Assembly: GCA_035362115.1 (NCBI GenBank)
Contig: DAOSDD010000035.1
Coordinates: 1 to 24,189 of the forward strand
DNA: 24,189 nucleotides
Direction: 5' to 3'
DNA from: DUMC01 sp035362115
GTDB taxonomy: Bacteria; Bacillota; Clostridia; Acetivibrionales; DUMC01
In this document: positions 1-7,963 of the stretch, piece by piece
Numbering within the stretch: the stretch's first letter is position 1
Layout: each line of letters starts with the position of its first letter
Notes under the pieces: generated by a model
Databases searched by the model: none
Told to the model about the DNA's origin: nothing
The model's input: the letters and a program-made list of their open reading frames with translations, nothing else
Position numbers and translations under genes: made by a program

Positions 1-149
1 TGGAAGATATTACAAAAAGGATTCCTGTTACAACCAATTCACTATTGTTAGCCATGATGGTGATAACTGCTTTTCCTATAATTGTATTATACCCGTTTCT
101 TCAGAAGTATTTTATTAAAGGTATAATGATTGGCTCTATAAAGGGCTAA
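1..149 (+). CDS. C-terminal end of LplC/YtcP-type carbohydrate ABC permease (partial)
   Basis: The reading frame enters at base 3 and stops with TAA at 147-149; about 48 residues remain. The end reads ITAFPIIVLYPFLQKYFIKG followed by IMIGSIKG. This is the last transmembrane helix and the QKYFxKGxxxGSxKG tail typical of the second permease of CUT1-type (LplB/LplC) sugar importers. The complete permease at 22179-23051 in this window ends in almost the same way (YPFVQKYFVKG...GSVKG), so family assignment is firm although the rest is cut off. It is inferred that the partner permease and binding protein lie upstream. The stop codon is immediately followed by a GTGCGAC sequence that looks like the 5' boundary of a group II intron. 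Confidence 0.9.
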   Translation, partial: EDITKRIPVTTNSLLLAMMVITAFPIIVLYPFLQKYFIKGIMIGSIKG

Positions 150-430
150 GTGCGACACGAGGTTGCACAGATAAACATTTGAAAGGCTTGATACGACTAT
201 GTTTCATAGTATATAACAAACCTCTTGTTCCGTCAAGAGTAATCTAGCAATAAATGCGGAGGTGGTAACATTTTAATCACAGGTCAGAGATAGTCACAGG
301 ATACACATGGCACACATGTGGTATAGAGGTGAAATGGGACGCGAGAACACACTAGGGCTGTGTCATATGTGCCTAAACCATCTCCATGCATGCACTCTGT
401 TCTGTACCTCTGACCTGTAACTGGTAGTCT
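150..430 (+). mobile_element. Probable truncated group II intron (5' end, domain I remnant)
   Basis: The segment begins GTGCGAC one base after the permease stop, matching the GUGYG 5' boundary of group II introns. It is densely foldable: GTGCGAC/GTTGCAC (150-156/162-168), ACTATG/CATAGT (196-201/205-210), CTCTTG/CAAGAG (222-227/234-239), and a perfect 11-bp closing stem ACAGGTCAGAG/CTCTGACCTGT (279-289/408-418). That long stem encloses CACATG/CATGTG (304-309/315-320) and GAGGTG/CATCTC (326-331/379-384). The stretch GGGACGCGAGAAC at 336-348 resembles the conserved ACGGGAAC-like part of domain I. No intron-encoded reverse transcriptase and no domain V or VI hairpin follows before 485, so this would be a 5' fragment. 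The alternative is an unclassified structured RNA. The right edge is uncertain. Confidence 0.5.
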
Positions 431-484
431 GTTTTGAAAATCGCTAAGCAAATCTGAAATCAATAAAGTATGGAGGTAGCATTA

Positions 485-1879
485 ATGATATGGAATTTAT
501 CAAGAACTAAACCGGCTTTACCGAACTCATATTTCTGGACATGGGATCATAGGACAAATTGGGTTTTAGATGATCCTGGAATTCTAAATTTTGGCTGCTA
601 TAATAAGTATTTGAAATTGCCTGATACATATATTTCAGAATATGAGAAGCTTATAGATTTTGCTGCAGGTCTTGGAATAAAAGGTATAGTAATATGGGGC
701 TTCTTAAGGGATTCGCATGGTGGTATTGAATCAGCAAAGCATATTGCCAGCTATGGAGCTTCAAAAGGAGTTGCAATTTTACCGGGTGTTGGAACAACAT
801 GGTATGGGGGAGTTTACTATGAAGGAGAGCATCGCTATAATCTGGATGCTTTTTTAAGAAAAAATCCAGACGCAAAAATGATAGGTAAGGATGGAAAACC
901 ATATAATTATTCGGATTGCATTGGAGCATGTCCTACAAATCCATTGTTTCGTGAATGGATATACGAAGCTGTCAAGTGGTTATTTAAAGAATTCGACATC
1001 GGAGGTGTGAATTTTGAGAATGGAGATTATTTGCTTTGCCTTTGCCCGAACTGCAGAAAACACAAAACTGGTTGGTCGGCAGATGATCCTGACTTTTTCC
1101 GCATTCAGGCTTTAGGATATGAAACTGTACTTGAAGCAGTAGAGAAGGAAATGAAAAACAAGCTTATCACGCTAGCAACTTATACAGGGTTTGTACCCGG
1201 AGGATTTAAGCCTGATGAGAATACTCCGGATGGTGTGCTTGATATAACACATAATATGCACTGTGATCGGCCTGCTATGATTGATCATCTAAATAAAGAT
1301 GCTATAATGCAATGGACTATTACCGGTATGGTTCATAAAAAACCATTACCCCTGACTTTATTTTTGGACAATGGTGTGCCAGAAGAGATTTTTGATAACA
1401 CCAACTGGCCTGTAGGTCTGAATCCTCCATCTGTAAGAAATACTGGGTATCTGCATCAGGAGCGGTACAACCACTCTGTAGGGATTATCAAAGAAGCATG
1501 CCTTCGCGCTTATAGATCAGGTTTGGAAGGTGTGGGTATATACGGGGAAGTACCTTCATGGCATATTCCTGCTGCATTAAATTACCTTGCTTTTTCTCAT
1601 TTTATTCATTGGCCTGAAGATTCTCTTCTAGACTTTGGGAAAAAAACTCTTGGGCAAATTTTTAACAACGAAAAGGAAGGTGAAGTTTTTGCTGAAATAT
1701 TTGCGCATTGGGATGCAGGAACTATTACCGATTTTCAAAATAAGGAAGCTAAGAAAAGAGCTTCTGAATTACTAAAACAAGTTCGTATCGGGAAAGATTT
1801 AGAAAAATGGCGGTTCTGGGATTGGTTAACAAAAGTGATAGAAGGGAATATAGAGCAACAAACAATAAACATATTTTAA
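485..1879 (+). CDS. Predicted TIM-barrel glycoside-hydrolase-like protein, function unknown
   Basis: A 464-residue cytoplasmic-looking protein with no signal peptide. The ATG at 485 is chosen because GGAGG lies at 472-476, 8 bases upstream; an in-frame ATG at 470 would add MEVAL but has no ribosome site. The order of strands and helices looks like a (beta/alpha)8 barrel: YEKLIDFAAGLGIKGIVIWG near 53-72, then GVAILPGVGTTWYGG near 95-109, and GGVNFENGDY near 173-182, where E178 or D181 could be catalytic. Residues 185-190 are CLCPNC, a compact cysteine cluster that could bind metal. CPTNPLFREWIYEAVKWLF resembles barrel proteins annotated as DUF4838-like or GH-like. It sits behind a sugar permease and before a two-component system, so a role in processing an imported glycoside is inferred. 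The exact family is not recognised. Confidence 0.75.
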   Translation: MIWNLSRTKPALPNSYFWTWDHRTNWVLDDPGILNFGCYNKYLKLPDTYISEYEKLIDFAAGLGIKGIVIWGFLRDSHGGIESAKHIASYGASKGVAILPGVGTTWYGGVYYEGEHRYNLDAFLRKNPDAKMIGKDGKPYNYSDCIGACPTNPLFREWIYEAVKWLFKEFDIGGVNFENGDYLLCLCPNCRKHKTGWSADDPDFFRIQALGYETVLEAVEKEMKNKLITLATYTGFVPGGFKPDENTPDGVLDITHNMHCDRPAMIDHLNKDAIMQWTITGMVHKKPLPLTLFLDNGVPEEIFDNTNWPVGLNPPSVRNTGYLHQERYNHSVGIIKEACLRAYRSGLEGVGIYGEVPSWHIPAALNYLAFSHFIHWPEDSLLDFGKKTLGQIFNNEKEGEVFAEIFAHWDAGTITDFQNKEAKKRASELLKQVRIGKDLEKWRFWDWLTKVIEGNIEQQTINIF

Positions 1880-1922
1880 TTTATTACAGATTATTATAAA
1901 AATATTTTTGAAAGACAACTCG

Positions 1923-1949
1923 AATTTTATCATATAACATGATAAAATT
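1923..1949. promoter_or_regulatory. Perfect 11-bp inverted repeat ahead of the two-component genes
   Basis: AATTTTATCAT and ATGATAAAATT are exact inverted copies separated by five bases (ATAAC). The palindrome ends 10 bases upstream of a TATAAT at 1960-1965, so it covers the expected -35 region of a promoter for the kinase gene. There is no T-tract, which argues for an operator rather than a terminator, although it could also end transcripts from the gene at 485-1879. Confidence 0.45.
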
Positions 1950-1959
1950 GATATACAGA

Positions 1960-1965
1960 TATAAT
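1960..1965 (+). promoter_or_regulatory. Candidate -10 box for the kinase/regulator operon
   Basis: TATAAT is preceded by a purine-rich GA but has no good -35 hexamer 16-18 bases upstream. The region where a -35 would lie is occupied by the palindrome at 1923-1949, suggesting an activator-dependent or repressible promoter. Confidence 0.35.
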
Positions 1966-2026
1966 GCAATTAATTCTTATATAATAAACTTATTTTCGAG
2001 GTTTTTAAGAAGGGAGTGATATAGAA

Positions 2027-3841
2027 ATAATATTATATAAAGCTGTAAGTTCAAGTATTACAAAAAAGTTAATATTGACTTACCTTTTTATTGCTTTTAT
2101 CCCTACTATAGTTGGAGGAATTTTATTCACTTATTACATAAATGAAGAAGTTAAGAAAGAATATACAAATGCCGTTGAAAATAATCTCATACAAATAGAT
2201 TACAGTATAGAAAGAATGCTCAATTTATGCAGACAGGTAACTAAAATAATTAGTGTTGATAATGGTATTATAGGTATACTGCAATCAAGTAATCTTGCAG
2301 ATTCTGCTTTGATTAAAACTATTGCTTACGAAATAGTTCCCAAACTACAAGGCATAAAAGAACAGAATGAATACATTTATAAATTGAAAGTAATACATGG
2401 TAACCCTAAAATACCTGTTATTTATGACACATTGTATTATGATGAAAGAATTAACAGTGGATATTGGAGTAATAAATTGAAAATGATGAGAAATAAAAAC
2501 TTCAATGAATACGACGAAATATTTATAGAAACAACACATGAAGAAGAAGTTTTTCCTGATTTACAGGATACTGGTAAAAACAAAGTATTTACTGTGTACA
2601 GGCCTATATATTCTGTTTATACATATAAAGTAATTGCAATTGTAGGACTGGATATTCTCGAAAGTGTTTTTTTGGATTCATTAAAATCTCAAATATTAAA
2701 TAAAGGTGAAGTCATAAATCTTATTAACAGAGATGGACTGGTTTTATTCAGTAATGAGAAAAATGTAAAAATAACATCTACTAAAGAAATTGAGAAAACC
2801 AATAACTTTACAATTATGAGCTTAAATGGAGAAAAATATTATATTGTTAAAAGGTATATAAAAAATATCGAAAGCTATATAATATTATATATCCCTGAAA
2901 ACTTACTAAGCGGAAGTAATAAATATAAATTATTGATTTGTGTTGTACTGATTGCTTGTTTCATAACATTGAGTGTAGTATCTTTTTTAATGTCAAAGAT
3001 AATAATGAGAAGATTGATGAAGCTTACTGATGCAGTTAATGAAATTAAACTGGGAAATCTTAAGACAAAGGTAAATATTAAAAGTAATGATGAGATAGGA
3101 AAACTAGCTGAAAATTTTAATGAAATGGTCGATAAAATAAATGAGTTAATGCTTGACATAGAAAATCTAAACAAAGCAGAAAAAGATGCAATGTATAAAG
3201 CTCTCGAAAATCAGATTAAACCTCACTTCCTATGTAATGCACTTGATATGATAAGAATGAGAGCAGAAATTCAGGGCAATTATGAGATATCACATGCAGC
3301 GGAATTAATAGCCAGTTATTTTACATATAATATTGAAAGAAGATCAAAATATGTTAGCATTAGAGATGAGCTAAAAAATGTTATAGATTATATTGAAATA
3401 CATAATATTGTCAGTAATAACAAGATACAATATAAAATTTCCATAAGCTCTGAAATAGACGGATACCTTGATGAATATAAGATATTAAAATTTATTCTTC
3501 AGCCAATTATAGAAAACTCAATAAAACATGGCTTCAAAGGAAGGAAAGAAGACAGTAATATTTTCATTAATATTATGTATGTTGGTGATATAGTTATTAG
3601 TGTTGAAGATAATGGTGATGGAATTAATGCAGAGAGAATGAAAGAAATAAATGCGTGTCTTGATACAAATACTGGTATTGTAAACTCAGATACTCTAACC
3701 AGTAATATAGGCTTAAGAAATATTAAAGAAAGATTAGTCATCAATTATGGAGAAAATTATGGTCTTGAAATCGAAAGTTATCCCGGAATAGGAACATGCG
3801 TAACCGTAAAAACCCCGCTTATAAAACATATAACTGAATAA
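2027..3841 (+). CDS. YesM-type sensor histidine kinase (start codon unclear)
   Basis: A membrane sensor kinase that would phosphorylate the response regulator encoded just downstream. Numbering from TTG 2075: a first membrane helix near 2-20, an extracytoplasmic sensor region to about 280, a second helix at 286-306, a HAMP linker to about 360, the phosphoacceptor box NQIKPHFLCNALD with H384, and an ATPase domain with QPIIENS (N481), EDNGDG (511-516) and GLRNIKERL. This is the His_kinase plus HATPase layout of YesM/LytS-like kinases. The open frame continues upstream of TTG 2075, which lacks a ribosome site and would begin inside the first helix. AGGGAGTG at 2011-2018 instead points to a start at ATA 2021 or ATA 2027; no ATG or GTG is in frame there. 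I give 2027 as the most likely left edge. The stop lies 21 bases before the regulator. Confidence 0.88.
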   Translation: MILYKAVSSSITKKLILTYLFIAFIPTIVGGILFTYYINEEVKKEYTNAVENNLIQIDYSIERMLNLCRQVTKIISVDNGIIGILQSSNLADSALIKTIAYEIVPKLQGIKEQNEYIYKLKVIHGNPKIPVIYDTLYYDERINSGYWSNKLKMMRNKNFNEYDEIFIETTHEEEVFPDLQDTGKNKVFTVYRPIYSVYTYKVIAIVGLDILESVFLDSLKSQILNKGEVINLINRDGLVLFSNEKNVKITSTKEIEKTNNFTIMSLNGEKYYIVKRYIKNIESYIILYIPENLLSGSNKYKLLICVVLIACFITLSVVSFLMSKIIMRRLMKLTDAVNEIKLGNLKTKVNIKSNDEIGKLAENFNEMVDKINELMLDIENLNKAEKDAMYKALENQIKPHFLCNALDMIRMRAEIQGNYEISHAAELIASYFTYNIERRSKYVSIRDELKNVIDYIEIHNIVSNNKIQYKISISSEIDGYLDEYKILKFILQPIIENSIKHGFKGRKEDSNIFINIMYVGDIVISVEDNGDGINAERMKEINACLDTNTGIVNSDTLTSNIGLRNIKERLVINYGENYGLEIESYPGIGTCVTVKTPLIKHITE

Positions 3842-3862
3842 TCTTATACAAGGAGTGAGGAT

Positions 3863-5386
3863 ATGCATGGTATTTTAGTTGTGGATGATCAAAGTGTGGT
3901 AAGACAGGGTTTAATTAAAATGATAGAAGATATGCAGGTAGAATTTGGTACTATTTACGAAGCAAGAGATGGAGAAGAAGCGTTAACTGTTGCAAGGGAA
4001 CAAAAGCCTGATATAATTTTAGTTGACATTATGATGCCCGGGTTAAATGGTATTCAGCTTATTGAGAAGCTAAAAGAAGAAAAAATAAAAACACATGTGG
4101 TTATTATTACTGCATATAGTGATTTTGAATTTACTAAAAAGGCTATTAGTAATAAAGTGGATGCATATATTTTAAAACCTGTCATACAAAATGAATTATT
4201 CACAGTTTTAATGTCGATAAAAGAGGACATTGAAAAGGATATAAAATACTTAAAAGTTGCAAAAGATAAAGAGCATCAATATTATCAGATGATGCTTTAC
4301 AAATACCTAATAGGTGATGACGTACTAATTAATGTCGATAGAATTTTTAAGAATATATATAAAGCTCAATGTATTAACCCTTATTACAAAATTGCTATAA
4401 TCTATTTTAGCAGAGAGATAACTGAGGAATATTTCCAAGTTAAACAGATTATAGACAAAGAAATTCGTAAATATGGCTATGCTTTTGTCTCTTTTGGCAT
4501 TGCATATAATAAGTTGATTTATATTCTAAACATTCAGGATAGTAATAATACAAATTGTGATTGTATAATTAAAAGCTGCTTAGACCTTGTGGATACATCC
4601 GTAAGCTGCGGTATAAGTGGTATTTTAGAAGGATTGCATTCATTAAAAGAGCTTTATCACCAGGCAGATATTGCGCAAAAGGAAAGCATGTTTAAGGGTA
4701 TAAAAGTATATAATTTTGCTGATATAAGAAATAATGAACAGCTATTAATAAAGATTAATGAACTTGACCAGATTCTGGAATATTTGAGTAAAGGAATGAA
4801 AGATGAGCTTAACAATATGATAAATTTAGTATTTTCAAAAGTGTCAACAGAAGGATTTAGTGTAAGTGATATACAAATAACCTTATTTAGTTTGATTAAT
4901 TATCTTTATTTGCATCTAAAAGATGATTATCCCGGTATTTATGATATAGATTCTTTGAAAGAAAATATGGACAATTGCATAAATACTTTTAGAACAAAAG
5001 TGCTAATAAAAGAAATCGTTGATGGGATGTATAATTATGTTCAGGAGTACAGAAAAAAGAACAGTTCGAATTATGCAATACAATACATTAAAAATTATGT
5101 TAAAAGTAATTTCTACAAAGATGTTTCGCTTGCCAAGGTATCAAATGAATTATCTATGAATTATTATTATATTAGTGATCTCTTTAAAAAGGAAACTGGA
5201 ATGTCATTTTCTGATTATGTTATAGATATCAGGCTTGAAAAAGCAAAAAAATTATTATTAGAAACTGGTATAAAAATATATGAAATAGCAGAAAAATCTG
5301 GATTTTATGATTCAAAACATTTTTGCAGAACATTTAAAAAATTATATAATTTAACTCCTAGTGAATATCGGGAAAAATATAGGTAG
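3863..5386 (+). CDS. YesN-type AraC-family response regulator
   Basis: A 507-residue DNA-binding regulator, partner of the preceding kinase. The receiver domain occupies about 1-120 with acidic pocket D8/D9, phosphoacceptor D55 in ILVDIMMPG, T83 and K105. A middle region of about 280 residues has no clear motif, as is usual for YesN proteins. The C-terminal 105 residues (403-507) form an AraC-type double helix-turn-helix: VSLAKVSNELSMNYYYISDLFKKETG, then IYEIAEKSGFYDSKHFCRTFKKLYNLTPSEYR. AGGAG at 3851-3855 precedes the ATG, and the close spacing to the kinase stop indicates one transcript. By analogy with YesMN/LplR pairs it should activate nearby transport or catabolic genes, plausibly those at 485-1879 and 5699-9117. 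Confidence 0.93.
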   Translation: MHGILVVDDQSVVRQGLIKMIEDMQVEFGTIYEARDGEEALTVAREQKPDIILVDIMMPGLNGIQLIEKLKEEKIKTHVVIITAYSDFEFTKKAISNKVDAYILKPVIQNELFTVLMSIKEDIEKDIKYLKVAKDKEHQYYQMMLYKYLIGDDVLINVDRIFKNIYKAQCINPYYKIAIIYFSREITEEYFQVKQIIDKEIRKYGYAFVSFGIAYNKLIYILNIQDSNNTNCDCIIKSCLDLVDTSVSCGISGILEGLHSLKELYHQADIAQKESMFKGIKVYNFADIRNNEQLLIKINELDQILEYLSKGMKDELNNMINLVFSKVSTEGFSVSDIQITLFSLINYLYLHLKDDYPGIYDIDSLKENMDNCINTFRTKVLIKEIVDGMYNYVQEYRKKNSSNYAIQYIKNYVKSNFYKDVSLAKVSNELSMNYYYISDLFKKETGMSFSDYVIDIRLEKAKKLLLETGIKIYEIAEKSGFYDSKHFCRTFKKLYNLTPSEYREKYR

Positions 5387-5698
5387 TTTAGGTTTAAATG
5401 CTCTGAAAATCCAGTATTGTATCCATAGTTTCCAGCAAAATATCCATATTGTAAAGTCGGACTTTATTGCACTATATAATTTACGATTTGAAATAATCAA
5501 TGAAGAATTAGCAAATCGTAAGTTACATCAAGGTAACAGAAGCAGGTTTTAAACATTTTAAAACCTGTTCTATATAGGCATCAATATATATAAAGTGAAC
5601 CCAATTTTCGGTAAGTAAGGTATAGTAAGCCGTTTAGAAATAAAGGTTCCAAGACTTCTCAAAAACTAAAAATATTATTTTCGAGGTGATTTGTTATT
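5387..5698. other. Gene-free spacer with two hairpins and a candidate -10 box
   Basis: A 312-base AT-rich spacer. TATAAT at 5475-5480 is directly followed by the arms TTACGATTTG/CAAATCGTAA (5481-5490/5512-5521). Further on lies a tight hairpin CAGGTTTTAAA/TTTAAAACCTG (5543-5553/5557-5567), flanked by AGAA and TTCT that extend it imperfectly. A 63-codon open frame overlapping the regulator end (5361-5552) has no ribosome site and is not accepted as a gene. TTATTTTCGAGGT at 5675-5687 repeats a sequence found upstream of the kinase. Confidence 0.6.
5543..5567 (+). terminator. Hairpin, likely terminator after the response regulator
   Basis: An 11-bp perfect stem with a three-base loop (CAT) 157 bases after the regulator stop. 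The flanks pair imperfectly. The tail TTCTATATA is only weakly T-rich, so termination may be partial. Confidence 0.45.
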
Positions 5699-6964
5699 AT
5701 GAGTAACAAAAAAATCAAAGTTGGGGTTTTAGGAGCAGGCAGAGGAATGGCTCTTGTCAACGTGTTGACCAGCCATCCTGATGCGGAACTTGTTGCCATT
5801 TGTGATCAATTTGAACCTCTTTTAATGCAATGTAAAAAGATATCTGATGCAGTAGATAAAAAAATAGAATTATATAATTCTTATGACAACTTTCTGAATC
5901 ATGATATGGATGCAGTAGTTCTCGCAAATTATGCAAATGAACACGCTCCATTTGCAATCGAACTGCTTAGTTCAGGCAGACATGTTCTAAGTGAACTGAT
6001 GGCTGTTGAAACACTTTCGCAGGCAGTTGCACTTGTTGAAGCAGTAGAAAAGAGTGGGAAAGTTTATGCTTATGCAGAAAACTGCTGCTATTATGCAACA
6101 ATACTAGAAATGAAACGTCTTTATCAACAGGGTGAAATAGGTAATTTTCTCCATGGGGAGGGGGAATATATTCATGATTGTGAGTCAATTTGGCCTAGAT
6201 TAACACGTGGAGAAAGGAATCATTGGAGAAACAGAATGTACTCCAGTTTTTACTGCAGTCACAGTTTAGGACCTATTATTACGATTACTGGAACGCGACC
6301 TGTAAAGGTAGTGGGTTTTGAAACGCCTAATGTTGAATATATGGCTAAATTAGGTTATGGTGCAGGGACTTCTGCTATGGAGGTAATCCAAATGGATAAT
6401 AACGCAACTGTAAAAAGTTTGCATGGACTTTTAAAAAGAGAACCCAGTTTGCATTGGTTTTCAATTTATGGCGACAAAGGAATGATAGAAACAGATAGAT
6501 GGCACGAACATGAGTGTAGGATTCATGTATACAGGGAAGATAGCAGATTAGCTGATACAGAAATAAACTACAGAGCAAAATACAGTTATAGTACGGATTC
6601 ATCTGAAAAAATATTGGAACATGGTGGAAGTGATTTTTATCCAATCCATCATTTTCTTCAAAAAATTACAGGCAATACTGAAAAACAAGAAAGTATAGAT
6701 GTATATCAGGCACTAGATATGAGTTTACCGGGGCTGCTTGCTTATCGTTCAATTTGTAATGGAAACAAACCTATTGAGGTACCTGATTTTAGAAAGGTAG
6801 AAGTCAGAGATAAGTACCGTAATGATAATTGGTGTACAAATGATAAAGTAGCAGGTGAAAATATTGCGCCTTTATGTTCTTTTGGGAGTCCTAAACTTCC
6901 TGATAGTATATATGAAGATGTAAGGGAGATGTGGGTCAACAAATTAAAAAATAAGCTGTTCTAG
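5699..6964 (+). CDS. Gfo/Idh/MocA-family oxidoreductase with atypical EKP motif
   Basis: A 421-residue predicted NAD(P)-dependent sugar dehydrogenase or related enzyme. The N-terminal Rossmann fold begins KVGVLGAGRGMA (glycines near 11-16), followed by AELVAICDQFEP, whose acidic end could bind the NAD ribose. The usual EKP catalytic lysine motif is replaced by HVLSELMAVETL (95-106), so the lysine is missing. Later blocks AYAENCCYY (124-132) and YCSHSLGPI (185-193, H188) match a subgroup in which SE-x-x replaces EKP. GAGGTGAT lies upstream of the ATG at 5699. The gene follows the regulator and precedes a creatininase-family gene on the same strand, so it should act on the imported compound or a breakdown product. 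The substrate is unknown. Confidence 0.88.
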   Translation: MSNKKIKVGVLGAGRGMALVNVLTSHPDAELVAICDQFEPLLMQCKKISDAVDKKIELYNSYDNFLNHDMDAVVLANYANEHAPFAIELLSSGRHVLSELMAVETLSQAVALVEAVEKSGKVYAYAENCCYYATILEMKRLYQQGEIGNFLHGEGEYIHDCESIWPRLTRGERNHWRNRMYSSFYCSHSLGPIITITGTRPVKVVGFETPNVEYMAKLGYGAGTSAMEVIQMDNNATVKSLHGLLKREPSLHWFSIYGDKGMIETDRWHEHECRIHVYREDSRLADTEINYRAKYSYSTDSSEKILEHGGSDFYPIHHFLQKITGNTEKQESIDVYQALDMSLPGLLAYRSICNGNKPIEVPDFRKVEVRDKYRNDNWCTNDKVAGENIAPLCSFGSPKLPDSIYEDVREMWVNKLKNKLF

Positions 6965-7105
6965 AATATTACTATACTACTATTTATTATCTCAAACTTC
7001 GTATATAATAAATTTCAGAGGGAAAAATTATCCGATCTTAAGGTATAAAAAACAGGTAAGCATAAGGTAATATAAAATTTAAAACTTGAAAGGAGGATAG
7101 ATAAT

Positions 7106-7900
7106 ATGGCATATTTTATGGAAAATATTACTGTTAAAGAAATGCAGGAAGCTTTGGAAAAAACCAAAACTGTTATTGTGCCTGTAGGAGTAGTTGAGCA
7201 ACATGGTTTTCATCTTCCATTAAGCACAGACATACATAATGCAACAGAGGTGCCTAAACGTGCAGGAAATAGATTAGATGCAGTTGTCGCACCTACAGTT
7301 CCATATTGTTACTCAGGTGGAGAATTGGCAGGTACAATCAATATCAGCCCCCAGGTATTTTCACTTCTTATGATGGATATATGTGCAGAGTTGGTCAGGA
7401 TAGGGTTTGAAAATATTGTAATTTTCTTGGGTCATGGAGGTACAGATAATAAAAGTGCATTAAAAATGTCCCTTCAGATGATTTTAAAGAGGAATCCACA
7501 ACTCAGAGATATAACCCTGTCCCTTGTAGAATGTTATGAACTTTCCAGGACCTGGATGGAGTATTTTAGAATGGAGCCTGAGCATGATTTCCATGCAGGT
7601 GCTATTGAAACTTCACTTATGATGTATTGGAAACCTGAACTTGTGAGGGATACTATAGTTATGGATGAACCGGAAATAGCACGAATGATGAGGACAGATC
7701 AGGACTGGTTTGAAGAAGTTGAAAAGAAAGTGGATCATGAATATATTGTTCCTATAGTTACACAAAGGAATGAAGTTAAAGTTGGAGTTATGGGATTCCC
7801 TGAAAAGGCAAGTACGGAACTAGGTGAAAAAGTAAGCAATGAAATGGTTGAAGGTCTTATTGAATATATTAACTTACTTAATGAAAATACAAAGTACTGA
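7106..7900 (+). CDS. Creatininase-family amidohydrolase (first copy)
   Basis: A 264-residue soluble, predicted metal-dependent amidohydrolase. Family motifs are VPVGVVEQHGFHLPLSTD (E31, H33, H36, D42), FLGHGG (H110) and HAGAIETS (163-170, E168). The length is typical for creatininase/creatinine amidohydrolase, ArfB and MftE relatives, which hydrolyse cyclic or linear amide bonds. AAAGGAGG lies at the expected distance before ATG 7106. The second copy at 23114-23929 carries HAGELETS, so this copy has alanine (A166) where the other has glutamate. Placement after a Gfo/Idh/MocA gene and before a URO-D-family gene in a sugar cassette suggests hydrolysis of an amide or lactam intermediate. True creatinine use is not supported by context. 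Confidence 0.92.
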   Translation: MAYFMENITVKEMQEALEKTKTVIVPVGVVEQHGFHLPLSTDIHNATEVPKRAGNRLDAVVAPTVPYCYSGGELAGTINISPQVFSLLMMDICAELVRIGFENIVIFLGHGGTDNKSALKMSLQMILKRNPQLRDITLSLVECYELSRTWMEYFRMEPEHDFHAGAIETSLMMYWKPELVRDTIVMDEPEIARMMRTDQDWFEEVEKKVDHEYIVPIVTQRNEVKVGVMGFPEKASTELGEKVSNEMVEGLIEYINLLNENTKY

Positions 7901-7963
7901 AAAAATTTATATTTATAATGCAGAACTACCCTTGTTAATTCTGGTCAATTAAAAAGTTAAATT

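Noticed and set aside
241..430. Riboswitch (T-box, cobalamin, SAM, c-di-GMP) before the GH-like gene
   Set aside because: None of the conserved cores I know are present; the GTGCGAC start and hairpin series fit a group II intron fragment better.
470..484. Upstream ATG at 470 for the GH-like gene
   Set aside because: The GGAGG ribosome site overlaps this codon and is correctly spaced for ATG 485 instead.
5361..5552. 63-codon open frame overlapping the end of the response regulator
   Set aside because: No ribosome site, overlaps a coding end and hairpins, no recognisable protein features.
7106..7900. Reading the creatininase-family gene as true creatinine degradation
   Set aside because: No creatinase, sarcosine oxidase or hydantoin genes; the context is a sugar cassette.
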